Origin: Pseudomonas rhodesiae
GTDB lineage: Bacteria; Pseudomonadota; Gammaproteobacteria; Pseudomonadales; Pseudomonadaceae
Direction: 5' to 3'
Assembly: GCF_007858255.1 (NCBI RefSeq)
Contig: NZ_VFEU01000012.1
Location: 1 to 64,000, forward strand
DNA: 64,000 nt
Each line of letters opens with the position of its first letter. Positions within the stretch are counted from its first letter, which is position 1. The notes beneath the pieces were generated by a model. The model worked only from the letters and a program-made list of their open reading frames with translations, was not told the origin of the DNA and did not search any database. Shown here in pieces: positions 26,001-33,178 of the stretch. The translations under genes were made by a program, and so were the position numbers.

Positions 26001-28222
26001 TCATTCCGCTGGGGGACCAGTTGATCGGGGAGCGCCCGGAGGAAGGCGTCGATACTGCCTTGCGTAACTTGAGCACGGGCTACTGGGACAACCTGGAGGG
26101 CACGGTGATCGACAAAGGCAACTTCCGGATCCCAGGCGATGTTTTCGACAGTGTGATGCGGCAAACCTGTCAACGCATGAGCCGTGACGCGGATGTCACC
26201 ATCAAATCCAATGACGAAGTCACACGCGATACCTGGCTGAACGACCTTTCCGTGGCCGCCGGCCTGCTGGGGAAGCTAGCCCCCATTGCCGAACCGGTGG
26301 CGGCTCTGGCGTTCCTGACCGGCATCGCCGAGGGCGTCCTAGGGGTGGAAAAATCCATCTCGGGGGACACCGAGTCCGAACGGCGCGAAGGCGCCGCTAA
26401 AGCCCTCGATGGCGTACTCAACACCCTGTTCGCCGTCGGCGCCGCCGAGCGTCCCGAGGACCCCTTCGCAGTTTCCAGCGAAGGCACGGCGATCGGAGAC
26501 ACGGTTGCGCTGGGTCGCAACGCGGCCCCAGGCACCACCGTGAACGACACGCCGCTGCCGATTGGCGAGGAACGTTTTGCCGATGGGTCGGCCGCTCTGG
26601 TCATCGACCCGTCCGTGTCGTCCGACGCCTACACCATCGCTCGCACCAACGGCTTCGATCTGGTGGACGGCGAGAAGGTCTATCGCTACGACACCGACCA
26701 GCCTGGGCTGTTGAGCGATTTGCAGTCCACCGAACGTGCGGACCGCCTCGACGCATTTGAGAATAGTTGCCCGGCGCCTACCTCCCTGTCCGGCAGAGCC
26801 AAACGCGGCGCCAATGATCTGTGCTTCGTCAAAGCGCTGGAGCCGGTCAATGACACGGCGGGCAAAGAGCTGCAATCGCTGGAGCACGTTCGGCTGTTCC
26901 CTGCTCCACGCAAGTCCTTGTTCAATGCGGATCGGGAAGTCATTTTCGAGAAGCGCCTCAATCGCGTGATGGATACCGAACTGGGCAACAAACTGGTGCC
27001 ACTGCCAGGCAAAACCCACATCAAATACAAAACCGTGGTCAAGGGCGATATCAGTAAGAACGCGCGGTTCGGTCTCTATGGCAACAGCGAAAGTGAGTTT
27101 CTGCGCGATCGCACTTATGTCGTCAAGCTGGGCAGTATCAGCGACGCTTGTAACGATTCGCGGGAAGTCCGGGGCATCGTCGTTGCCAGTTCCAACCCCG
27201 CCGACACGCGCCGATACCTGATCGTCGAAGCGGACACCGCAGAGTTCTATAAAGCGCTGATCACGGACGGCCAGACCGGCAAAGTCAATTTCATCCGCTG
27301 CGAAGCCACCCCGTCGGACCTGGACCTGGTCAAGCAATACCGCAGTGAACTGACCCAGCGTCAAGGCGCCAACGCGGTGCCGTTCGACGCCGACCTGGTC
27401 GCCCTGCCACCCCTGGACAAGGCGTTGAAACTGTTGAAGAAAAACGGCTACACCGATGCCCAGATCCAGGAGCTCAAATCCAGCGTTTCAGGCATGACCG
27501 CCGAACAGAAACGCGAGGTGGTCTATCAATTGCAAAGTCGCCACGCCATCGAAAAGCCCGATATCGCCCTCAAGCCCGCAAGGGTCCTGCCTCTGAACAA
27601 GCCTGCCGCATTCAGCACGTTAACGGCCGAGCAAAAAAACGCGTTCTACGCAAAAAGCACCAACGCGTCGGTCAACCGCGCGCTCAAGGCCACGGGCCTG
27701 GGCCCCGGTAATCAGCTGCGGTCCGCCAGCGATATTGCGCGCGCCGAAGCGGCCTCCCACACCTTGGGATGGATGCGCCGTCTCAACACCCCCCGTGCGG
27801 CCAATCGTGGTGACATGATCCTCAAGGCCGGCGCCGGTAACTGCGGGGAAATGAGCCTGCTGTCAAAGGACATTGTCACCAAAAGCGGGGGGCGCGCTTA
27901 TGAATGGTCGGCGGGGGATGCCCATGCGTTCACCGTAATTGGCGGCCCTTTGGAACGACCGCCGGCGACCCGTGATTTTTCCGAGGCCATCTGGCGCGAT
28001 GCCTGGATTGTCGATCCCTGGACCGACATCGCCTGCCCGGCCAGTGAGTACACGGGCCGACTCAAAGCGGTAATGACCGAATGGCAAGCCAGTGGGCTGA
28101 AAATACTGGATGGGCCCAAAGGCCGTATGGACCCCACCGATCCAGACTGGCTGGATCAATTGATCAACCAACCCAAACAGGCTTACGAGCATGCCTATGA
28201 AGCACCGGAGGCGGCGGCCTAG
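23006..28222 (+). CDS. dermonecrotic-toxin-like (DUF6543-type) protein with C-terminal Cys-His-Asp domain
   Basis: A 1738-aa protein without signal peptide. Three related blocks begin at about residues 100 (STFGQALARF), 316 (STFGVAWEAY) and 509 (TALGQWLELY), each continuing with a (K/D)G(I/F)D-like turn. A middle part (about 900-1030) has the STDILRFTELDD...ILYIPGHSPEFLRF pattern of DUF6543 dermonecrotic toxins, then a hydrophobic helix pair near 1080-1112. The end holds GNCGEMS (Cys1613), DAHAFTVIGG (His1640) and WIVDPW (Asp1670), a papain/transglutaminase-like triad. Role and target are unknown; delivery is not evident. The start at 23006 has only a weak GAAG site. Confidence 0.75.
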   Translation: MRTAQSPMQRFATVAPALENTLSVNTSRPGETLNSGRSKRAAPDDAVTAAAKKNADFLVKDEDYLLSCSFSAALMDRAIALLANPTAPPPAATVDDIPANSTFGQALARFTATLKQEPFASFARNKNINLAHFKVFPSEGRLEWVSHGVPMKLTRNNPAWNKVSADLLAAARELMPTLSGAFEFTGAHRAPVDVIGDFYATARATDLPSTLRAITRLKQTRDFPSLRLHREPGANDGASDYQRVRQKQRDAIDALATHLSHEPETLPPSRRNLSPAQTVEQWDRALAHACAIYLYNQHSTSAVWSDTTDALGAAPASTFGVAWEAYRQSLSSEAFKSFARDKGIDIGSLRIEARSGTLSAVANGQRRRFTLEDDSAWAAVAAPILEKARSIAAGSAAELSYPGAEVDPRTVLNFYGEPVAQATQVEMLKHCAALHRSGFEALREHAQPSDERSRTVQAKRTAAIQAITPAPRQSSPNDVHEQRLLNAFTDELSKANRGEAPAWVRVPTQTALGQWLELYRSLFDHPAVQEWMKVKGFDLAQLELIPSTGTLLVKKADDVTVLSPTDTSGWGDIAGPIIKVAQVIAPSPDQSLQIAPGNAFIATPVGVVADFQGESLQADSTSQRARITHLNTQQAFDPIAADDPLRPAAGRSAAALANLNRQAQAQFAAVAKSKADKRDFATLMFNVNRDLPDVRQEAKKWAEAIILKLTGKVVDADTLYLNRFNGSQSADTQTGWEHMGEEPKSSLRLPDALLNNFSENDGVPNNLDSEAGLYTDGPGKSHSGGYGKHNEFPLAPSQIMHEAWSTDFQKHMTDKLDSFWADNADKYRDTLKGQFIYSARSQLETYEKASPEDRERLPAEARLTRSDYELVMKAASNVPVDPKQPVPVEALQARAPVKDKVRVHALDINGFKSTDILRFTELDDGQYRYLKDRRDGRQILYIPGHSPEFLRFSSLGSMDKWIADECKDPDKRNALASHFSLSDRQDKSSSTVVSLFKAIIPLGDQLIGERPEEGVDTALRNLSTGYWDNLEGTVIDKGNFRIPGDVFDSVMRQTCQRMSRDADVTIKSNDEVTRDTWLNDLSVAAGLLGKLAPIAEPVAALAFLTGIAEGVLGVEKSISGDTESERREGAAKALDGVLNTLFAVGAAERPEDPFAVSSEGTAIGDTVALGRNAAPGTTVNDTPLPIGEERFADGSAALVIDPSVSSDAYTIARTNGFDLVDGEKVYRYDTDQPGLLSDLQSTERADRLDAFENSCPAPTSLSGRAKRGANDLCFVKALEPVNDTAGKELQSLEHVRLFPAPRKSLFNADREVIFEKRLNRVMDTELGNKLVPLPGKTHIKYKTVVKGDISKNARFGLYGNSESEFLRDRTYVVKLGSISDACNDSREVRGIVVASSNPADTRRYLIVEADTAEFYKALITDGQTGKVNFIRCEATPSDLDLVKQYRSELTQRQGANAVPFDADLVALPPLDKALKLLKKNGYTDAQIQELKSSVSGMTAEQKREVVYQLQSRHAIEKPDIALKPARVLPLNKPAAFSTLTAEQKNAFYAKSTNASVNRALKATGLGPGNQLRSASDIARAEAASHTLGWMRRLNTPRAANRGDMILKAGAGNCGEMSLLSKDIVTKSGGRAYEWSAGDAHAFTVIGGPLERPPATRDFSEAIWRDAWIVDPWTDIACPASEYTGRLKAVMTEWQASGLKILDGPKGRMDPTDPDWLDQLINQPKQAYEHAYEAPEAAA

Positions 28223-28250
28223 GCCATCGAGTTCGCCACACTGACCGCGA

Positions 28251-28281
28251 GCCCCAGGCGCTGCCTTGCAGTGCCTGGGGC
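28251..28281. terminator. hairpin between toxin-like gene and moaA
   Basis: GCCCCAGGC at 28251-28259 pairs with GCCTGGGGC at 28273-28281, with an inner CTGC/GCAG pairing. The hairpin lies between two convergent genes, 28 bases after the toxin-like stop and 24 bases beyond the moaA stop, so it can serve both. There is no clear T run. Confidence 0.7.
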
Positions 28282-28305
28282 CGGGCATGCGCCCATGGGC
28301 GGCTT

Positions 28306-29292
28306 CTACCCTCCACTCATATTCATAAAACGCACCACCTGCACCTCGCCGTCCCCGCTGAAATCATGCCGCAACGGCTTGCCCTTCAACCCTTGATGCA
28401 AGGCTGCGATCAACGGCCCATCCTCTAATGGATAGCGCCGCAGCAAGCTACGAAAATCCACGGCCTTGTCCTGCCCCAGGCACAGCAACAACTGCCCTTC
28501 GACGGTCATCCTGACCCGATTGCAGCTGCCGCAAAAGTTATGGGAATTGGGCGAGATAAAGCCGATCCGCGTCTGCGGATGTTGCACCAAGCGCACGTAG
28601 CGCGCCGGGCCGCCGCTGTTTTCCGTGCTGTCGAGCAGCCCATGTTCACGAGCGATCAGCGCACGTACGTCGTCGCTGGCACAGAAGCTCTCGCCGCGTG
28701 AGCGCCCCACATCGCCCAGGGGCATTTCCTCGATAAAACTGATGTCGATGCCCTGCTCGATGGCGTAGCGCACCAAGGCCGGCACTTCATCGAAGTTGCG
28801 CCCTTTCATCACCACGCAGTTGAGCTTGACCCGTTCGAAGCCGGCGTTGCGCGCGGCTTCGATACCGTCCAGCACCTGGCGCAGATCACCGTTGCGGGTG
28901 ATTGCGCGAAAGCGTTGGGGGTCGAGGCTGTCGAGGCTGATATTCATGCGCTTGACGCCCGCCTCCACCAAGGGCCGGGCCAGCCTCGCCAGTTGTGAAC
29001 CGTTGCTGGTCATCACCAGTTCGCGCAGGCCCGGCAACGCGGCAATGTTGCGGCACAGGCCGACAATGCCCGGGCGAATCAACGGCTCACCGCCGGTCAG
29101 GCGAATCTTGCGCACGCCCTGGCCGACAAACAACGCGGCCAGGCGCTCCAGCTCTTCGAGGGTCAGCACCTGCTGGCGCGGCAGGAACGTCATGTTTTTC
29201 GCCATGCAGTACACACAGCGAAAATCACAACGGTCGGTCACCGACAACCGCAGGTAGTCAATCGAGCGGCCTACCCCATCCACCAGGCTCAT
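28306..29292 (-). CDS. moaA: GTP 3',8-cyclase MoaA
   Basis: A 328-aa radical-SAM enzyme for the first step of molybdopterin synthesis. The N-terminal cluster is Cys22-x3-Cys26-x2-Cys29 (RCDFRCVYC). The C-terminal cluster includes FCGSCNRVRMT and LLLCLG. The protein ends in the conserved Gly-Gly (MSGG) that helps catalysis. Placed last in the nar operon, one base after the parvulin stop, as in P. aeruginosa where a moaA copy follows narI and the isomerase. It supplies cofactor for NarG. Confidence 0.96.
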   Translation of the reverse strand: MSLVDGVGRSIDYLRLSVTDRCDFRCVYCMAKNMTFLPRQQVLTLEELERLAALFVGQGVRKIRLTGGEPLIRPGIVGLCRNIAALPGLRELVMTSNGSQLARLARPLVEAGVKRMNISLDSLDPQRFRAITRNGDLRQVLDGIEAARNAGFERVKLNCVVMKGRNFDEVPALVRYAIEQGIDISFIEEMPLGDVGRSRGESFCASDDVRALIAREHGLLDSTENSGGPARYVRLVQHPQTRIGFISPNSHNFCGSCNRVRMTVEGQLLLCLGQDKAVDFRSLLRRYPLEDGPLIAALHQGLKGKPLRHDFSGDGEVQVVRFMNMSGG

Positions 29293-29293
29293 G

Positions 29294-30199
29294 TCACTGC
29301 ACCAGTGGCGAGTCGGCGCCCTGCAGCGCGATGCCGCGAATGTCCGCCGCGCCGATCAGGGTTTGCAGGTACTGCACCAGCGCCTTCTGCCATACGCCCT
29401 GTTGCAGTTGGGTGCGAATCGCCGTGGCCACCGCTTCGTACGGCAGCGCCTGGCCTTCGATGCGCTGATCAACGCTGATCACGTGCCAGCCGTAGCGGCT
29501 TTCCAACGGTTTATCCGCCAGGCCCGGTGCCAGGGTGAACAGTTGGCGCTCCAGTTCGGGCACGGTCTGGCCTTTGCTGACCTGGCCCAGGGAGCCGCCC
29601 TGTGCCTTGGACGGACACGCGGAGTACTTGAGCGCCAGCTCGGCGAAACTACCGGGGTTCTGGGTCAGGCTCAGCAGCAGGACTTCGGCCTGCACATGGG
29701 CCAGGTGGCGGGCTTCGGCATCGTCCGGCGCGCATTCGAGCAGGATGTGCCGCACCGCCAGCAACGGCGCGCTGTGGAAGCGCCCGCGATTGTTCTCGAA
29801 GAAGCGCACGCAGGTGGCCTCGTCGCACTCGGGCACCTTCACTTCCCGCTCCAGCAGCAGGCGCGTGGCCGCTTCTTCTGGGTTCTCGCCGGCGCCGATG
29901 TCCACTGCCAACCCCAGAGCGGCGATGCGCTGCTGCAACAGCTCGCGGATCACCAGGGCGCGGGCGGCCAGGTACACCGCCTCTTCGCGGCTTTGCGCCG
30001 GGTGATACTGCACCTCCAGGGCCATCGCCTCCGGCGTGATCGCCACGCCGTTGACGCTGATGATCGGCCATTGCTGTTCACTGCTGGCGATCAATTCAGG
30101 CTCCAACGCTACCGGGGCTTCAACCACCGGCTCCTGGGTCGCCGAACCGCAACCGCCGCTGCCACCGTTGCCGCCGCCACATCCGCATCCGCTAGTCAT
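29294..30199 (-). CDS. parvulin-type peptidyl-prolyl isomerase of the nar operon
   Basis: A 301-aa protein with a Gly/Cys-rich N-terminus (SGCGCGGGNGG), a helical chaperone-like part (about 40-140) and a rotamase domain (about 150-255) with VRHILLECAP, GSFAELALKYSACPS, GGSLG and YGWHVISVDQ. It resembles the NifM-like isomerase encoded directly downstream of narI in pseudomonads. The start at 30199 follows AGGAGCACACC. It probably helps fold or assemble the nitrate reductase; this is inference from context. Confidence 0.92.
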   Translation of the reverse strand: MTSGCGCGGGNGGSGGCGSATQEPVVEAPVALEPELIASSEQQWPIISVNGVAITPEAMALEVQYHPAQSREEAVYLAARALVIRELLQQRIAALGLAVDIGAGENPEEAATRLLLEREVKVPECDEATCVRFFENNRGRFHSAPLLAVRHILLECAPDDAEARHLAHVQAEVLLLSLTQNPGSFAELALKYSACPSKAQGGSLGQVSKGQTVPELERQLFTLAPGLADKPLESRYGWHVISVDQRIEGQALPYEAVATAIRTQLQQGVWQKALVQYLQTLIGAADIRGIALQGADSPLVQ

Positions 30200-30209
30200 G
30201 GTGTGCTCC

Positions 30210-30887
30210 TCACTTCTGCCGCACGATTTGATAACGACGCCCCAGGTACCAGATCGGTGCGCTGACCATATGCACCAGACGGGTAAACGGGAATAGCACA
30301 AACAGGCTCAAGCCCAGCGCCACGTGCGCCTTGTAGATCAGCGACACCGGCGCGATCGATTCCGCCGCTTCAATCGGACGCAGCAGCACCACGTTCTGGG
30401 CCCAGTCGGCGAGCATCACCATCACCGAGCCGTCCATATGCCCAGTGGAGGCCACGATGGTCAGCAGCCCCAGCAGCAACTGCGCCAGCAACACCAGCAG
30501 GATCAGGATGTCGGAGGGGCTTGATGTGGCGCGCACCCGCGAATCGCCCAGGCGGCGCTTGACCAACATCAGCAGGCCCACCAGGCACAGCAGGCCGAAG
30601 AAGCCGCCCGAGACCATCGCCAACAGTTGCTTGTGCTCGGTGCTGATCACATGGTGATAGACCGACGCTGGCGTCAGCAGGCCGACAAAGTGCCCGGCCA
30701 GCACGAACAGCACGCCGATATGGAAGAAGTTGCTCGCCACGCGCATGCCCCGGTTATTGAGCATCTGGCTGGAGCCGGCCTTCCAGGTGTACTGCGACAA
30801 GTCAAACCGCGCCCAACTGCCCAACAGGCAGATCGCCAGGGCCACGTAGGGGTAGATCCCGAATACCAGCAAATTCCACTTAGACAT
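30210..30887 (-). CDS. narI: respiratory nitrate reductase gamma subunit NarI
   Basis: A 225-aa membrane cytochrome b with five helices. Heme-ligand His residues are visible in FFHIGVLFVLAGHFVG (first pair) and in the later YKAHVALGLSLFVLFPFTRLVH region (second pair), as in E. coli NarI. It takes electrons from quinol and passes them to NarH. The ATG at 30887 lies eight bases inside the end of narJ, so translation is coupled. Length matches the family. Confidence 0.96.
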   Translation of the reverse strand: MSKWNLLVFGIYPYVALAICLLGSWARFDLSQYTWKAGSSQMLNNRGMRVASNFFHIGVLFVLAGHFVGLLTPASVYHHVISTEHKQLLAMVSGGFFGLLCLVGLLMLVKRRLGDSRVRATSSPSDILILLVLLAQLLLGLLTIVASTGHMDGSVMVMLADWAQNVVLLRPIEAAESIAPVSLIYKAHVALGLSLFVLFPFTRLVHMVSAPIWYLGRRYQIVRQK

Positions 30888-31635
30888 TACCCACCTCCCC
30901 GGCGGGCACTGCGGCCCGGCCTTCTTGCTGAAAATCCACCCAATGCAACGGCACCGCGCTTTCTTCACGGGCTTTGCCCGGCGCGCTCGGCATCGCACTG
31001 CAACGGTCCTGTTGCTCGGCCTGCATAAAGTCCACGGCCTCTTCTTCCCAGACCTTGTCCAGGGCTTCGAGGGAGTCATCGCGCGGCTCGGCGGCCACCT
31101 GGGCGCGCAGTTCGGCCACGGCCTGGTGCGGCTCCGCGCCGGCTATCTGCAACAGCGCGCGCAAGCAACTGGCATAGCCGCTCTCACGTTCCTCCAGCCG
31201 CGCAGCCAGCAAGGCCAGCAGGTGCGCCACATCCGCCAGGCCCTCACGGGCCTCGATGTCTTCGCGGGTGGACAGGAACTCCAGGTACAGCGGGATATAG
31301 TCCGGCAGCTCCTTGACGCCGATGGCGAACCCGGCGGCTTCGTACTGGGCCATCATGTCGACCATGGCCTGGCCCCGGTCCCGGGACTCGCCGTGTACAT
31401 GCTCGAACAACAGCAGCGACAGCGAGCGACCACGGCCAAACAACGCGCCGTAGTGTTCCTGGCCATCCATCAGGTCATTGCCGCAGATCAGCTCCAGCAA
31501 TTCGAACAGCGCGCCGCGTTGCTTGGGGCTGATTTCCCGTGCTTCGAGAATCGCTTGTTCCAGTTCGTCGCGGCCGTTCACCAAGGTCTCGGTGGGGTAG
31601 TCCAGCAGCAGCGAAATCACTTTAAGAATGCGCAT
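30880..31635 (-). CDS. narJ: nitrate reductase molybdenum cofactor assembly chaperone NarJ
   Basis: A 251-aa cytoplasmic chaperone (TorD/DmsD-like family) that holds apo-NarG during cofactor insertion. Family features include LLDYPTETL near the start, LFEHVHGESRDRGQAMVDM and the PDYIPLYLEFLS stretch. The acidic C-terminal tail is longer than in E. coli NarJ (about 236 aa), and overlaps the narI start by eight bases. It lies three bases after narH. Confidence 0.95.
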   Translation of the reverse strand: MRILKVISLLLDYPTETLVNGRDELEQAILEAREISPKQRGALFELLELICGNDLMDGQEHYGALFGRGRSLSLLLFEHVHGESRDRGQAMVDMMAQYEAAGFAIGVKELPDYIPLYLEFLSTREDIEAREGLADVAHLLALLAARLEERESGYASCLRALLQIAGAEPHQAVAELRAQVAAEPRDDSLEALDKVWEEEAVDFMQAEQQDRCSAMPSAPGKAREESAVPLHWVDFQQEGRAAVPAGEVGNV

Positions 31636-31638
31636 GGC

Positions 31639-33177
31639 TCAGTCCTCCCAGATCTGGACGGTTTTCAGCACGTCGCGGCGGTTGGCCTTTTTGGCGCCGA
31701 ACATATTGGTGTCGGAACTGCCGCTGCAGCCGCTGCCAAAGCTGAAACCACAGCCGGAGCGCTCGGCGAACGCGTCGCTCATGGCGTCTTCACGGTGGGC
31801 GCTGGGCACCACGAAACGGTCTTCGTAGTTGGCGATGGCCAGGTAGCGGTACATCTCTTCCACCTGCTCCACGCTCAAGTCGACGTCGCGCAGCACTTGC
31901 AAGTCCTGCACGCCCTCTACCTGCTGGGAGCGCTTGTAGGCGCGCATCGCCAACAGGCGCTTGAGTGCGCGCTTGACCGGTTTTTCGTCGCCGGCGGTGA
32001 GCATATTGGCCAGGTAGCGCAGCGGAATACGCAGGCTGTCCACATCCGGAATCACCCCGTTCATGCCCACGGTGCCAGCGGCCGCAGCGTTCTGGATCGG
32101 CGACAGCGGCGGCACGTACCAAACCATCGGCAAGGTGCGGTATTCCGGGTGCAGCGGCAGCGCGAGTTTCCAGTCCACCGCCATTTTGTACACCGGCGAA
32201 CGCTGGGCCGAGTCGATCACCGACTGCGGCACGCCATCGGCCAGGGCCTGGCGGATCACTGCCGGGTCGTTCGGGTCGAGGAAGATTTCCAGCTGTTTTT
32301 CGTACAGGTCTTGCTCGTTGGCAGTGCTGGCCACTTCGCTGATGCGGTCGGCGTCGTACAGCAGCACCCCGAGGTAGCGGATGCGCCCCACGCAGGTTTC
32401 GGCGCACACGGTGGGCATGCCGGCTTCGATACGCGGGTAGCAGAAGATGCACTTCTCGGACTTGCCGCTTTTCCAGTTGAAGTAGATTTTCTTGTACGGG
32501 CAGCCGCTGATGCACATGCGCCAGCCCCGGCATTTTTCCTGGTCGATCAGCACGATGCCGTCTTCTTCGCGCTTGTAGATCGCGCCGCTGGGGCACGACG
32601 CCGCGCACGCCGGGTTGAGGCAGTGCTCGCACAGGCGCGGCAGGTACATCATGAAGGTGTTTTCGTACTCGCCATAAATATCGGCCTGGATCTGATCGAA
32701 GTTCTTGTCCTTGCGGCGCTTGGCGAACTCGGTGCCAAGGATTTCCTCCCAGTTGGGGCCCCACTCGATCTTTTCCATGCGCTTGCCCGACACCACCGAG
32801 CGCGGCCGCGCGGTGGGCTGGTGCTCACCCAACGGTGCGGTGTGCAGGTGCTGGTAATCGAAGTCGAACGGTTCGTAGTAGTCGTCCAGGCTCGGCAGGT
32901 CGGGGTTGGCGAAGATGTTCGCCAGCACCCGGAACTTACCGCCGATGCGCGGGTTGATCGAGCCGTTGGCATTGCGCACCCAGCCGCCTTTCCATTTGTC
33001 CTGGTTTTCCCACTCTTTGGGGTAGCCGATGCCGGGCTTGGATTCGACGTTGTTGAACCAGGCGTACTCCATGCCTTCGCGGCTGGTCCACACGTTTTTG
33101 CAGGTGATCGAGCAGGTGTGGCAGCCGATGCATTTGTCCAGGTTCAGCACCATGCCGATCTGTGAGCGAATCTTCAT
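31639..33177 (-). CDS. narH: respiratory nitrate reductase beta subunit NarH
   Basis: A 512-aa iron-sulfur subunit, exactly the E. coli length. Four Cys groups are seen: CIGCHTCSITCKNVW near the N-terminus; CEHCLNPACAASCP; CRGWRMCISGCP with the Trp that marks the [3Fe-4S] cluster; and CIFCYPRIEAGMPTVCAETC. It carries electrons from NarI hemes to NarG. The start at 33177 is one base beyond the narG stop. The C-terminal Ser/Gly/Cys-rich stretch (CGFSFGSGCSGSS) is typical of pseudomonads. Confidence 0.97.
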   Translation of the reverse strand: MKIRSQIGMVLNLDKCIGCHTCSITCKNVWTSREGMEYAWFNNVESKPGIGYPKEWENQDKWKGGWVRNANGSINPRIGGKFRVLANIFANPDLPSLDDYYEPFDFDYQHLHTAPLGEHQPTARPRSVVSGKRMEKIEWGPNWEEILGTEFAKRRKDKNFDQIQADIYGEYENTFMMYLPRLCEHCLNPACAASCPSGAIYKREEDGIVLIDQEKCRGWRMCISGCPYKKIYFNWKSGKSEKCIFCYPRIEAGMPTVCAETCVGRIRYLGVLLYDADRISEVASTANEQDLYEKQLEIFLDPNDPAVIRQALADGVPQSVIDSAQRSPVYKMAVDWKLALPLHPEYRTLPMVWYVPPLSPIQNAAAAGTVGMNGVIPDVDSLRIPLRYLANMLTAGDEKPVKRALKRLLAMRAYKRSQQVEGVQDLQVLRDVDLSVEQVEEMYRYLAIANYEDRFVVPSAHREDAMSDAFAERSGCGFSFGSGCSGSSDTNMFGAKKANRRDVLKTVQIWED

Positions 33178-33178
33178 C

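Noticed and set aside
30925..33165. 746-codon plus-strand frame over narH and narJ
   Set aside because: Antisense shadow; narH and narJ are fully conserved on the other strand.
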